Shown piece after piece: positions 8,908-17,457 of a DNA stretch of 36,185 nt. The notes below the pieces were generated by a model. The model saw only the letters and a program-made list of their open reading frames with translations, was not told the DNA's origin and searched no databases. The stretch spans positions 21,355 to 57,539 of the forward strand of contig PACT01000032.1 in the NCBI GenBank assembly GCA_002700285.1, written 5' to 3'. Made by a program: the position numbers and the translations under genes. Position 1 is the first letter of the stretch, and each line of letters opens with the position of its first letter. The stretch comes from Crocinitomicaceae bacterium. Its GTDB lineage: Bacteria; Bacteroidota; Bacteroidia; Flavobacteriales_D; Sanyastnellaceae.

Positions 8908-10323
8908 ATGACACTTTTTAATAAATTCTCTCTGACTTCTTTAATGTTCTTTGGCGCACTTTCTTTGAACACATTTGCCCAAACCACGGAGGAAATAGCT
9001 TCATATACCTCAAGCGAGATTTCAGACATCGCTGGATATTTCGGCATATCATCGAATGTATACACTGCCGAATATGGCGTTGATGCCTATCGGGTGACAT
9101 ATGAGATGCCTTATTTGGACAGCATCATTTTAGTCAGCGGCGCCTTATTTGTGCCACAAGGCGTAGACGATGCATGTTCCTTGCCCGTGCTTACTTACAT
9201 GCATGGCACCATCTTTCAGCGTACTTCTGCGCCATCATTCCTCTCCAGTGAGGGACAATTTGGATTTTTAATGTCGAGCCCTGGATTCATCGTTCTTATG
9301 CCCGATTATGTTGGCTTAGGAACTTCTGAGTTGATGCACCCGTATGTGCACGCACAAAGTGAAGCCGAATCAGGCATCTACCTTATTCAAGCTGCGGAGG
9401 CCTTAGGTGAAGAATTGGGATATAGCTTCAATGGAGAGTTCTTTTCTACAGGATATTCTCAGGGAGGACATGCCTCAATGGCCTTATCTCGTGAACTTGA
9501 GACCAATTATTCAGATGTATACCCGCTCACTGCATCAGCGCCTCTAAGTGGCCCTTATGACATTTCAGGAACACAGTTTATACAGATTTTTGAAAACACC
9601 AGCTATTCTAATCCTGCATATTTGGCATATAACATCATCGGATGGAACAGCTATTACGGAAACCTCTATGAAGATTTAAGTGAGGTGTTTCAAGAGCCCT
9701 ATGCCACTGGTCTACCTGGGATGTTCAATGGAGAAATGTCAGCAATGGAAATTAATGACTACCTCCCATTCCTGTTAGAAGACCTAATTCAACCAGGTCT
9801 GGTTGAAGAAATCACAGGTGATCCCGACCACCCCTTTAACATAGCGGCGCAAAACAATGATGTTTACGAATGGGTCCCTCAGACACCTCTAAAAATGTAC
9901 TACTGCACGCAAGATGAGCAGGTGTTTTATCAAAATGCACTTGTTGCCGAAGCCTGGATGAATGAAAATGGCGCCGAAAATGTATCTTCTTCAAACGGAG
10001 GTCCATTAGACCACGGCGATTGTGCCGGCCCTGCTATACTTGGAGGAATGCTTTGGATGCAAGATTTCGCAGTTGAATGTGAAACAAGTTTTGTGGGTCA
10101 AAACGCCCGTAAGCCATGGACCATCGCTCCAAATCCAAGCGTGAATGGCACAACTGTGATTGCAGGATTGCCTACAAGTGTAACATGGGAAATTGTAGAC
10201 ATTACAGGCCGAACCATCCATTCAGGATCTGGTTTACAAGTGGACTTCTCCTCAAACGCTGAAGGCATCTACTTTATAAAGACGGACAATTGGGGCGTGA
10301 AAAGGGTTTTAGTTCACCCTTAA
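8908..10323 (+). CDS. Secreted alpha/beta hydrolase (lipase/esterase-like) with T9SS tail
   Basis: A 471-residue exported hydrolase. Residues 1-25 are a signal peptide ending TFAQ. The hydrolase domain (about 45-385) has a nucleophile elbow GYSQGG at 182-187 with Ser184, a likely acid in CTQDEQV (about 335) and a likely catalytic His369 in LDHGDC. The layout resembles secretory lipases and other large-lid alpha/beta hydrolases. After residue 400 a linker leads to a type A T9SS sorting tail: PNPS, then WEIVDITGRTI, EGIYFIK and a basic KRVLVHP end. The protein is therefore likely exported across the outer membrane. It lies 43 bases after lpdA but is functionally unrelated. Its last 15 bases overlap the convergent M15-like gene. 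The substrate is unknown: ester, lipid or polyester are all possible. Confidence 0.82.
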   Translation: MTLFNKFSLTSLMFFGALSLNTFAQTTEEIASYTSSEISDIAGYFGISSNVYTAEYGVDAYRVTYEMPYLDSIILVSGALFVPQGVDDACSLPVLTYMHGTIFQRTSAPSFLSSEGQFGFLMSSPGFIVLMPDYVGLGTSELMHPYVHAQSEAESGIYLIQAAEALGEELGYSFNGEFFSTGYSQGGHASMALSRELETNYSDVYPLTASAPLSGPYDISGTQFIQIFENTSYSNPAYLAYNIIGWNSYYGNLYEDLSEVFQEPYATGLPGMFNGEMSAMEINDYLPFLLEDLIQPGLVEEITGDPDHPFNIAAQNNDVYEWVPQTPLKMYYCTQDEQVFYQNALVAEAWMNENGAENVSSSNGGPLDHGDCAGPAILGGMLWMQDFAVECETSFVGQNARKPWTIAPNPSVNGTTVIAGLPTSVTWEIVDITGRTIHSGSGLQVDFSSNAEGIYFIKTDNWGVKRVLVHP

Positions 10324-11145
10324 TAAAGTGATGTGCATACATCCACGTTCAGGGATGATGAGAATGCGCCCCTCTTTTTGATATCTAAGAAGAAGTTTTT
10401 GAATCTCACGTGTAGGTCTGTTACAATTCGCTTTTGAATTCGCTCTATCCATAAATGCGATGTCAAATGAAGCCCCATAACTGTGCGTTGATTTTCCTAA
10501 CGTAGCGTTGCTATTGCTTCTTGTAAGCTTTTTTTGCTGATCATGTGTCCTTGTCATGGAGGTTACTCGAAAGACTGTCCCTTCAGAATCAGTTCCCTCT
10601 AAAGCATCTGCATAGTCATTCCCCATCTCCTCCAACAGTGTGCGCACTTCAGGAAGAAGCATTGCTTTACTGTGAGTAAGACGGCCTATGCGATAACCTC
10701 TGCCATCATATACATTGACCAATTTGTTTTGATTGAGCCCGTAGTTTAACTCAGCTTCATTTTTGACAAAAAAACTATTGGGCAAAGATCTCGCAGCAGC
10801 CTGGTGGCGGGTATATGGGTTTTTAGAAATGTGAAGGGTTTTTTTACAACAACTGCAGGGGTCTAGCGACCCCAACTTTGGTGAAGCCTCTTCTGAAGAA
10901 ACCACTTTGTCCGATGAAACATCATCCGTTTTGGTTGAATTTGCAACAATGGCAAGTGTTTTATTTGGGATAATATATCCTTTGACACTTTGAAGTGGCT
11001 CAGGATGTGACAATGACTTGGGTTTAGAAGACACTTCATCATTGTCCCCTACTAGGGCCACCATTCCACTTGAACAACACACAAACACAACCAAAATCAC
11101 ACCGACCCTGTTCCACTTAAATTTACGATTTATATTTATAGTCAT
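10309..11145 (-). CDS. M15-like zinc peptidase (D-Ala-D-Ala carboxypeptidase/DUF5715-like), exported
   Basis: Probable cell-wall peptidase. I start at the ATG at 11145 (278 residues); a TTG three codons upstream is less likely. A membrane segment or signal anchor lies at about 13-30. A low-complexity region to about residue 95 contains a CSCC cluster, and then the catalytic domain begins. The C-terminus shows the M15 zinc-ligand pattern: STHSYGASFDIAF with His221 and Asp228, and CMHITL with His271 near the end. The SMTRT segment before it matches the substrate-side motif of VanY-like proteins. This fits a D,D- or L,D-carboxypeptidase role in the periplasm. It converges on the hydrolase gene with a 15-base overlap. 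Assignment rests on the ligand motifs, because overall similarity to classic VanY is low. Confidence 0.72.
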   Translation of the reverse strand: MTININRKFKWNRVGVILVVFVCCSSGMVALVGDNDEVSSKPKSLSHPEPLQSVKGYIIPNKTLAIVANSTKTDDVSSDKVVSSEEASPKLGSLDPCSCCKKTLHISKNPYTRHQAAARSLPNSFFVKNEAELNYGLNQNKLVNVYDGRGYRIGRLTHSKAMLLPEVRTLLEEMGNDYADALEGTDSEGTVFRVTSMTRTHDQQKKLTRSNSNATLGKSTHSYGASFDIAFMDRANSKANCNRPTREIQKLLLRYQKEGRILIIPERGCMHITLLRVN

Positions 11146-11284
11146 GTGAAACAAAGTTCAACACAAGAACTTGATGGATTCGACTCAAATGATATAATTG
11201 CTCACGCAACACTGTTGAAACGACAACTCATAAAATAGAACAACTAGGCAGGGTAAGTAATACATTTAAAAATAAACAAGGAGC

Positions 11285-11824
11285 ATGTTAGGAATAGGAG
11301 CAAAAATTGAACATCCCACCTTCGGTGAAGGTGTCATCTTTGGAAAAGAAGGGGAATACTTCAGGGTCTACTTTAAGGACTTAGGAGAGAAAGAACTTGG
11401 TATAGATTATGAAGGTTTTACAATTATTGAGCCTTCAAAGGGAGATCATCCAAAACCTGACTTAAGCGACATCATCGAAGCGGTAGAGGTTGTATTCGAT
11501 GATAAATTAACTGAATTAACAACCCATTTTGAACCCGAACCTATCCAATTGGGTGAAAAATGGCTCGGTGGGACAATGATTCTAACGCCACAAGATTCAG
11601 CATTGCAAACCAAAGAAATTCCAATTGAAACTTTTTTTCATAAAATAGTGATGATGCGAGATCGACTAAGAGTTCTCGAGCAACAGGTGAACGCAGAAGA
11701 TAAATTAGACAATCAAGATAAAATCAAACTTCAACAGTATATTACCCGAATATATGGCTCGTTAACCACCTTTAATATTCTCTTTAAGTACAAAGAGGAG
11801 AGTTTTTCTGGAGAAAAGAAATAA
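11285..11824 (+). CDS. Conserved hypothetical protein with N-terminal small beta-barrel motif
   Basis: I do not recognise a named family. The 179-residue protein begins IGAKIEHPTFGEGVIFGKEGEYFRVYF, the Gly-x-x-Val-x-His-Pro-x-Phe-Gly-x-Gly pattern found in the small Tudor-like barrels at the C-termini of UvrD/PcrA helicases and in other nucleic-acid-associated proteins. The middle is acidic, and the C-terminal third (about 125-175) is helical and charged. There is no signal peptide, so it is cytoplasmic. A good Shine-Dalgarno (AAGGAG) lies just before the ATG, unusual in this window. It is followed after 2 bases by a 60-residue gene, with which it is surely cotranscribed. A nucleic-acid role is only a guess. 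Confidence 0.75.
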   Translation: MLGIGAKIEHPTFGEGVIFGKEGEYFRVYFKDLGEKELGIDYEGFTIIEPSKGDHPKPDLSDIIEAVEVVFDDKLTELTTHFEPEPIQLGEKWLGGTMILTPQDSALQTKEIPIETFFHKIVMMRDRLRVLEQQVNAEDKLDNQDKIKLQQYITRIYGSLTTFNILFKYKEESFSGEKK

Positions 11825-11826
11825 AC

Positions 11827-12009
11827 ATGAATTACTTTTTATGGAACTTACTCAGTACTTTAAATAAAAAAGTGTTACCTCAATTTTATTTAAAACAAAA
11901 TCTAGAAAAACTATCAAATCTAGAAAAGGGCATCGTGGGCTGGAAAATATTTATAACGTATAAATTTTTGGACGCTGCTAAAGAAAAAGGCGCGAAAATT
12001 ATATCTTAA
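11827..12009 (+). CDS. Small basic protein, Bacteroidota-conserved short family
   Basis: A 60-residue basic protein starting 2 bases after the previous stop. The sequence pattern LNKKVLPQFYLKQNLEKL, then GIVGWKIFITYKFLD resembles, from memory, a very short Flavobacteriia family often mislabelled 'SsrA-binding protein' (core ILPSxxK...W/IxGWRYYVTxNxLD). It is far too short to be SmpB, so that name should not be transferred. The first 15 residues are hydrophobic with aromatics, while the rest is amphipathic. Close coupling with the upstream gene and the matching pattern support a real gene; the function is unknown. Confidence 0.6.
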   Translation: MNYFLWNLLSTLNKKVLPQFYLKQNLEKLSNLEKGIVGWKIFITYKFLDAAKEKGAKIIS

Positions 12010-12177
12010 TCTCCGCCTGCATCTGATTGTCTGTTTAGATGTAAACCAAATCGTCAGTCCAGAACAGTCATCAGGGCAACAATAATAACGTTTTCGGGAC
12101 AATCACAAACAGTCAAAAAGGTGAGATCCTTCCTTTATTTGGGTTGCTTTATTTACTAAATATCGTAATTTAGTGCA

Positions 12178-12993
12178 ATGAAAAATAATTTGATTATTTC
12201 TTTTTTTTGTGTCACTATTTTCTCAATTGGACTGATGTCTAGTTCAAACGGTGTCGCAGAAGCGCAAAACCAAGACCGTACAGGCGCCCCAGGTTCTTCT
12301 GAGTCTTGCGTGTTATGTCATGCTCCAAGTTCAATCACCGCATCTACGTCTATCTCTGTCTTCAATACGAACGGAGAAGAAATAACCGCGTATATACCAG
12401 GCGAGAATTATGAAGTAAACTTTATCGTTTCAGGGAATGGTGCGGCTGGATTTGGGTTTCAAGCCACTTCTATCCTGACCGATGGCTCAAACGCTGGAGA
12501 ATTCTCCAACCCTGGTGACGCAGTTCAACTAGAGTCAGTAGGTGACAGACATATCGTGGAACATAGCACAACAAATACCACAGGAATATTTACAACGACA
12601 TGGATTGCCCCTGAAGTAGGAAGTGGAGATGTGGGGTTCTTTATGTCTGGCCTCGCCGCAAACCTTCAAAATCAAAACTGGGGTGATGGTCACCATGAAA
12701 CCGCGCTTGCGCTTACTGAAAGTAGCATTATTGGCATTGACGACATTGTGATTATGGCGCAACCTGTGGCAACATCAAACGGCATTATTTTAAACCCGAA
12801 AGTTGATGGAACGATTGCAATTTTTGACATCAGTGGACGACAAAACTTTATCAGAGAGGTCTTTTCAAATGAGACAATCAATGTCGAGATAAGTCAAATC
12901 AGTCGTGGTCTACAGATCATTCATTTTACACCTCAGAATCAGAGCAATGAAACATTCGCTCCTCAAACATGGAAAGTAGTCATCCCATCATAG
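12178..12993 (+). CDS. Secreted CxxCH protein (choice-of-anchor V / Reeler-like) with T9SS-like tail
   Basis: A 271-residue exported protein. A signal peptide covers about residues 1-29. Immediately after it is SESCVLCHAP, a c-type haem attachment motif (Cys44, Cys47, His48). A beta-sandwich follows (about 55-185: FNTNGEEITAYIPGENYEV, AGFGFQATS, WGDGHHETAL), which fits the choice-of-anchor V/Reeler-like domains that in Bacteroidota often follow a CxxCH. The end looks like a T9SS sorting tail (TIAIFDISGRQ, ISRGLQIIHF). It may be a surface-exposed cytochrome-like or metal-binding protein. The last 25 bases overlap the xseA start, so the two are probably transcribed together although functionally unrelated. 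Confidence 0.78.
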   Translation: MKNNLIISFFCVTIFSIGLMSSSNGVAEAQNQDRTGAPGSSESCVLCHAPSSITASTSISVFNTNGEEITAYIPGENYEVNFIVSGNGAAGFGFQATSILTDGSNAGEFSNPGDAVQLESVGDRHIVEHSTTNTTGIFTTTWIAPEVGSGDVGFFMSGLAANLQNQNWGDGHHETALALTESSIIGIDDIVIMAQPVATSNGIILNPKVDGTIAIFDISGRQNFIREVFSNETINVEISQISRGLQIIHFTPQNQSNETFAPQTWKVVIPS

Positions 12994-14261
12994 ATAAAAC
13001 TGCTGAGAAGAAAGTATTTTCTTTATACCAACTGAATAAGAGTATAAAAAATACACTTGAGAGTAAGACGGAACATGCGCGTTTTTGGGTTCGAGCTGAG
13101 ATTGCAAAGATCACTGTCAGTAGAACAGGACATGCATATCTGGATCTAGTTGAAGAAGAAAATGGCGTTCAGAAGGCTGCCATAAGAGGAAATATTTGGC
13201 GCAGTACTTTTGAAAAGATTAAAAAAGAATTGGGGGGATCATCTGAATCTGTTTTACAAGTTGGAAGTGAGATTGTTTTCAAATGCAGTGTATCCTTTCA
13301 TGAGGTTCATGGACTTGGCTTATTGATTGATGCGATTGATTTGTCCTTTATGCTGGGGGAATTGGAACGCCGAAAGGCCGAGGCCATTTTAAAAATAAAA
13401 AAAGAAGGCATACACCTACGCAATTCGGCGCTCCCAATCCCTTTAGTTATTCAGAAAATTGCGCTCGTTGGGTCACCAGGAACAGCCGGATTTAGAGACT
13501 TTGTAAAACATGTCATCGACAATGATTTTTTATTTAAATATGAGATAAATGTCTACGCAACTTCTGTACAAGGAGTTGAAGCACCGACTCAACTTTCAAA
13601 AGCTATTCTAAATGCAAACAAAGACAATCCAGACGTGATTGTTATTTTACGAGGCGGAGGATCTCCATTGGACCTTGATTGCTTTAACGACTATACGCTG
13701 GCGATTGACATCAGTAAGCTTCAAGTCCCGGTACTAACAGGTATAGGACATGAATCCGACTTTAGTTTGGCTGACTTGGTGGCGAATAGAGACTTTAAAA
13801 CCCCCACAGATGTAGGAGATTTTATCGTGGATAGGACCAATTCATTTTCTTCAACTTTAGTAGACATTGCGACAAGAATCGGGAGCAGAAGTAAAACAGT
13901 CCTACATCGAGAAGCAACAACTCTAAGTGGTGCAAGAATCATTCTTCGAGATCTTCCAATCAGAATTTTGTCGGCAAGAAAAAGATTATTCGACACGTTA
14001 CGAATAGATCTAAACCGAGAGTTGTTTCGGATTCTAGAGCGTAAAAGTGAAACGTTACTTGGATTGGCTTCCACCATGGAATTATTGAAGCCTAGCCGAA
14101 CGCTTGCAAGGGGATTCAGTATTGTAAGACATCAGAAAAAAGCGATCAGTGACACACATCAGGTCAAAAAAGGTGACACCATAGATATTGAGTTTCACCT
14201 GGGATCGATTGAAGCCGAAGTAAAAAATATTCAACACAAAACCGAAAATGGCAAAAAATAA
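12969..14261 (+). CDS. xseA: Exodeoxyribonuclease VII large subunit
   Basis: Catalytic subunit of the single-strand-specific nuclease ExoVII, used in mismatch repair and DNA-damage tolerance. The N-terminal OB fold (about 15-125) contains VFSLYQLNKSIKNTL and FWVRAEIAKITVSRTGHAYLDL. The nuclease core shows IALVGSPGTAGFRDF, VIVILRGGGSPLDLDCFNDYTLA and VPVLTGIGHESDFSLADLVANRDFKTPTDV in short segments, matching the family's GGGS and GIGHExD blocks. A coiled-coil region and a C-terminal LARGFSIVR block complete it. Length 430 is normal. The start lies inside the upstream CxxCH gene, and xseB begins inside its last 14 bases. Confidence 0.94.
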   Translation: MESSHPIIDKTAEKKVFSLYQLNKSIKNTLESKTEHARFWVRAEIAKITVSRTGHAYLDLVEEENGVQKAAIRGNIWRSTFEKIKKELGGSSESVLQVGSEIVFKCSVSFHEVHGLGLLIDAIDLSFMLGELERRKAEAILKIKKEGIHLRNSALPIPLVIQKIALVGSPGTAGFRDFVKHVIDNDFLFKYEINVYATSVQGVEAPTQLSKAILNANKDNPDVIVILRGGGSPLDLDCFNDYTLAIDISKLQVPVLTGIGHESDFSLADLVANRDFKTPTDVGDFIVDRTNSFSSTLVDIATRIGSRSKTVLHREATTLSGARIILRDLPIRILSARKRLFDTLRIDLNRELFRILERKSETLLGLASTMELLKPSRTLARGFSIVRHQKKAISDTHQVKKGDTIDIEFHLGSIEAEVKNIQHKTENGKK

Positions 14262-14475
14262 TACCCCAAAACCCGTCAAGGATCTCAAATACGACGAAGC
14301 ATTGATTGAATTGCAGGAAATATTAGGTGGATTACAGGATGAGACCCTTTCCATTGACGATTTAACGACGTCTATAAAACGGGCCTCAGAACTCCTAGAA
14401 GCATGTAATTCTCGTTTACTAACGACTCAAAAGGAAGTGGAAGAAATTATCGTAAAACTGGGATTAGGCGACTAA
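14248..14475 (+). CDS. xseB: Exodeoxyribonuclease VII small subunit
   Basis: A 75-residue helical partner of XseA. LKYDEALIELQEILGGLQDETLSIDDL and YKRASELLEACNSRLLTTQKEVEEII-type helices match the standard XseB pattern (FExALxxLExIVxxLExGxLxLExS). It overlaps the xseA 3' end by 14 bases in another frame, typical translational coupling. Its stop overlaps the stop of the convergent lipoprotein gene by 4 bases. Confidence 0.92.
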   Translation: MAKNNTPKPVKDLKYDEALIELQEILGGLQDETLSIDDLTTSIKRASELLEACNSRLLTTQKEVEEIIVKLGLGD

Positions 14476-14981
14476 TTCCCCTGAGTACCATCACGAAGTC
14501 TATCAAGAATCTCCGCTGCGCCATCACCCTTTGAATCTTTTGATTTATTTGCGAACTCGTTTTGTTCGATATCTTTCAACATAAGCGCCTGCTCTCTCAC
14601 TAGAAACATCGCTTCCCTTACCTGAACAAATGATTCGCACTTAGCGATCGCTTTTGACCACGCACTATCAGCTTCCTTTTGGCCTGTGGGAGTCATACAT
14701 CCAGCCATTGCTAAGGACAAACCATCATTCAGTGATTTACTGGTAGCATATTCCTCACCTGTCATCACTTCAAGAAAAGCGTTGAGTTTTAGAAGCGCTG
14801 AGTCAATACACTCACATGCATCTCCACGGTCGGCATTTATTTCTTCCACTGAAAGTGCCTTAGGAACATCATGTGATGCCTCCTTCGCATTACCCTCAGC
14901 ATCACAACCGATGATGTTCATGCATAAAACAGCACAAAACACACACATACTTACATTGAATAATTTAGAATATAATTTCAT
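14472..14981 (-). CDS. Hypothetical lipoprotein
   Basis: A 169-residue protein with a basic-hydrophobic leader and lipobox MNIIGC at residues 21-26, so probably anchored in a periplasm-facing membrane. The mature part has four further Cys residues (CEC pair, then single Cys in MAGC and AKCE) and a helical, charged C-terminus. I do not recognise the family. It converges with xseB (4-base overlap) and lies 26 bases downstream of no same-strand gene that would explain its job; the haloperoxidase-like gene behind it ends at 15008 on... the same strand, after this gene's start, so the two may share a transcript running from the haloperoxidase gene into this one. Confidence 0.7.
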   Translation of the reverse strand: MKLYSKLFNVSMCVFCAVLCMNIIGCDAEGNAKEASHDVPKALSVEEINADRGDACECIDSALLKLNAFLEVMTGEEYATSKSLNDGLSLAMAGCMTPTGQKEADSAWSKAIAKCESFVQVREAMFLVREQALMLKDIEQNEFANKSKDSKGDGAAEILDRLRDGTQGN

Positions 14982-15007
14982 CTTCTTTTTTTAAATTTTT
15001 GTTTTGC

Positions 15008-17197
15008 TTAGCAAGTTTGGCCAAATTTCTGAAGCAGAATCAACAGGTCTGATGCGCCAATTTGAGAACTGTTATCCATATCATATGCGCCTGTCCAGCC
15101 CAGACCATAGGCGGACAAGAAAAGTAAAAAGTCAGACGATCCTATAAGGCCATCGGCATTAAAATCACCCACACACTCGTCACTTGCGATAAATCCTGTG
15201 CCGCCAAATTCCATTGCTAATTCAGGAAAAACAATGGTTTCCGCAAAATGAAAGGCGTTTTCCCCCACCATCTTTCCCACATAACGCGCTGGAGCATCGT
15301 CAACAGGTGGATGAATCCCCCCCCAAATTCTAGACAATGCGCTTTCATTTGAGGCATCCATAAACGTCGCCCACTGAAGGTTAAAAGTCATTGAAGGACC
15401 ATCTTCAAATACAAGAAACTGATTCATCGATGCAGGCCATTCGGCCATGCCTCCCGGCCAGTAAGCTGAACCTGTAAGCATTTCAAACTGTTCTGCAGCA
15501 GCTCTTGAAAACGTGCTGTGGCCACTGAAATAACCTGCAAAGGGTGGGGTCACAAAACTTGGACGCTGATATGGCCACCAATTCTCAGCCAAAATCCAAT
15601 CTACACCTGCTTGATCTATCTGAGGAATTTCAATGTAATCTGGTCCTTTCCAAGTATGTATAGCGATGTCCCCAACATGATCAACGCCTCCGAAATCAGC
15701 AAGCGGATGGTCATCATCAATAATCTCAATTAAACCTGGCACCAATGGCAAACCTGCCGGATGGTAATTTGGCTGGGATGCGTCTGTACTTTGACCTTGT
15801 TCTGCCATAAAACGAATGGCAGATACGGGTCTTAAATAATCATAATATCCTTTGTTACTCCAGGCAGAAATGGCACAGTCGTGCATCGCTCCTCCCAGGG
15901 TCAAATATGATTTAACAACAAATTCTATATCCTCAATGATCGGACCCTGGCCCCGCCATCTGTGAGCCCCTGCATTAGGAATTAAAATAAACTCATTCAA
16001 AAGCGTAAACCAATGTCCTGGAGGCGTCTCGGAGTCTGGACCGTCTGCCCAAAATTCAGCGATGACGCGTCCATAATCACCCCTCGGAACGATGTTTGGC
16101 TCATATGGCAAACCTGTGTATGGGTTTGTTTGGTGTCCATTGCCACCGAATGACCCATCTGGATTGTGCCAACTCACCAATCCTCCCCGCTCCCAATCAT
16201 AGAAAGAATCAAAACCGTCTACATCTGGTGTTTCACCATTGTATTTCAATGATGCAGGACTAATATCCCACATGACTCCGTCAAAAGGATCTAGGTGCTC
16301 TGACCATTTAAGAACCATCCCAAATCCCCATTTGTAATCACTCTCATCAAAATTTGATGCAACAGTGGTGTCAAGGTAAACAGGAGGTCCAGGATTGTGA
16401 TAAGTGTTGTATAAGCATGCATTTCGAGTCAACTGTGTCAGATTTGAGTCCCTAAGTGCAAAGCCTTGCACATTGCCCCATTCAGGTCCTAAGAATGGTG
16501 GCACCTCAGTAATTAACTCACCACTTTGATCAATCGCAACAGACAACTCAATAGGTTGCCAACTATTTGGATCCACAATACCGCCAGTTCCTGGATTTTC
16601 CGGCAAAATATTAGGGTTACTAGATGTATAGCACAAGTTTCCGTAATCATTGACCTCATTAGAACCGTCTTGCAACCCAAATGCAATAATTTGTTCAGCA
16701 ACATAATTGCCAAGCGCAGCGGGACCGTCGTTCAAATAATCAGTTGACACCACTAATGTATCAAGCCCCTGGAAGGCCATCTGATGACTGATATTAGACA
16801 TTGTAGACGCAGATTGGGGCGAATTCATATACCTGTGCTTGATCAGCCTATATACGCCATAGCTCATTGCAACCTCCTGAGCCAGGATCTTATCCATGGA
16901 ATTGGAAGGAATGTTTGGGGCGAAATTCTCAAAATCAAATTCAATGGTAAAGTCGCCAATCGTATTGCCTAAAAAATATTGCTTCGAAGATGTGGTATCG
17001 TATGCAGCCCAACAATCGTACATAATAGCGCTGGAATGCATAAGGTTACGTGCGTGAATGGTGGGTCTTGCAAAGTCGTTTCTAATCGCTTCTAAAACCT
17101 GTTCATTCCACTCTACAGCAATATGCCCTGACTGAGCAAAGCTCACAGAAAAACACGTGATCGATAAGAGAAACGTGGATAAAAAAAGCTTAAACAT
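15008..17197 (-). CDS. Secreted vanadium-dependent haloperoxidase / PAP2-like enzyme with dockerin-like C-terminus
   Basis: A 729-residue exported enzyme. I use the ATG at 17197, because it opens a clean signal peptide ending VSFAQ; the frame extends 22 codons further upstream without one. The vanadate/phosphate-site signature is complete: KGYYDYLRP gives Lys449, Arg456 and Pro457 (KX6RP), FSGHS holds His560, and SRIWGGIHPPVDD gives Arg623 and His629 (SRX5HX3D). The first motif residue of PSGH is Phe here. The fold is shared by vanadium haloperoxidases and acid phosphatases. The length and the large N-terminal domain favour the haloperoxidase group, but halide specificity cannot be read. The last 50 residues are a two-repeat dockerin-like module (GDFNADGLIGSSDFLLFL, then DMDNSSQIGASDLLILL) ending in Cys. 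A G8 run encodes part of the Arg-His motif. Confidence 0.85.
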   Translation of the reverse strand: MFKLFLSTFLLSITCFSVSFAQSGHIAVEWNEQVLEAIRNDFARPTIHARNLMHSSAIMYDCWAAYDTTSSKQYFLGNTIGDFTIEFDFENFAPNIPSNSMDKILAQEVAMSYGVYRLIKHRYMNSPQSASTMSNISHQMAFQGLDTLVVSTDYLNDGPAALGNYVAEQIIAFGLQDGSNEVNDYGNLCYTSSNPNILPENPGTGGIVDPNSWQPIELSVAIDQSGELITEVPPFLGPEWGNVQGFALRDSNLTQLTRNACLYNTYHNPGPPVYLDTTVASNFDESDYKWGFGMVLKWSEHLDPFDGVMWDISPASLKYNGETPDVDGFDSFYDWERGGLVSWHNPDGSFGGNGHQTNPYTGLPYEPNIVPRGDYGRVIAEFWADGPDSETPPGHWFTLLNEFILIPNAGAHRWRGQGPIIEDIEFVVKSYLTLGGAMHDCAISAWSNKGYYDYLRPVSAIRFMAEQGQSTDASQPNYHPAGLPLVPGLIEIIDDDHPLADFGGVDHVGDIAIHTWKGPDYIEIPQIDQAGVDWILAENWWPYQRPSFVTPPFAGYFSGHSTFSRAAAEQFEMLTGSAYWPGGMAEWPASMNQFLVFEDGPSMTFNLQWATFMDASNESALSRIWGGIHPPVDDAPARYVGKMVGENAFHFAETIVFPELAMEFGGTGFIASDECVGDFNADGLIGSSDFLLFLSAYGLGWTGAYDMDNSSQIGASDLLILLQKFGQTC

Positions 17198-17457
17198 GGT
17201 GGGCACTTGTTGTAAAATAGGGGTTCTAATTGTGAAGTAAATATACTGAAAAAAAGACAGCATATAAATTTATACTAAGTATGGTTTCTTTTACTTCTCT
17301 GGAATCCGAAATCTAATTCCCCATGCTATCAAAAAACTCAACATGCATTTCGAGCGCTGCCCCCTCTTGCTCGAAATGTAGCCAATGGTCAGCTTCCGAA
17401 CAGAAAAATCGTTGCAAGAGTGTGGGCGGCACAAAGGCTAACCCCTACTTTTGGCGT

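Noticed and set aside
11827-12009. Naming the 60-residue gene SmpB
   Set aside because: SmpB is about 150 residues with an OB fold; this protein is far too short and lacks its motifs.
17323-17457. Longer N-terminus of the C26 hydrolase
   Set aside because: The 45 extra residues are Cys/Ser-rich and unlike the family, and the downstream ATG opens a clear lipoprotein leader.
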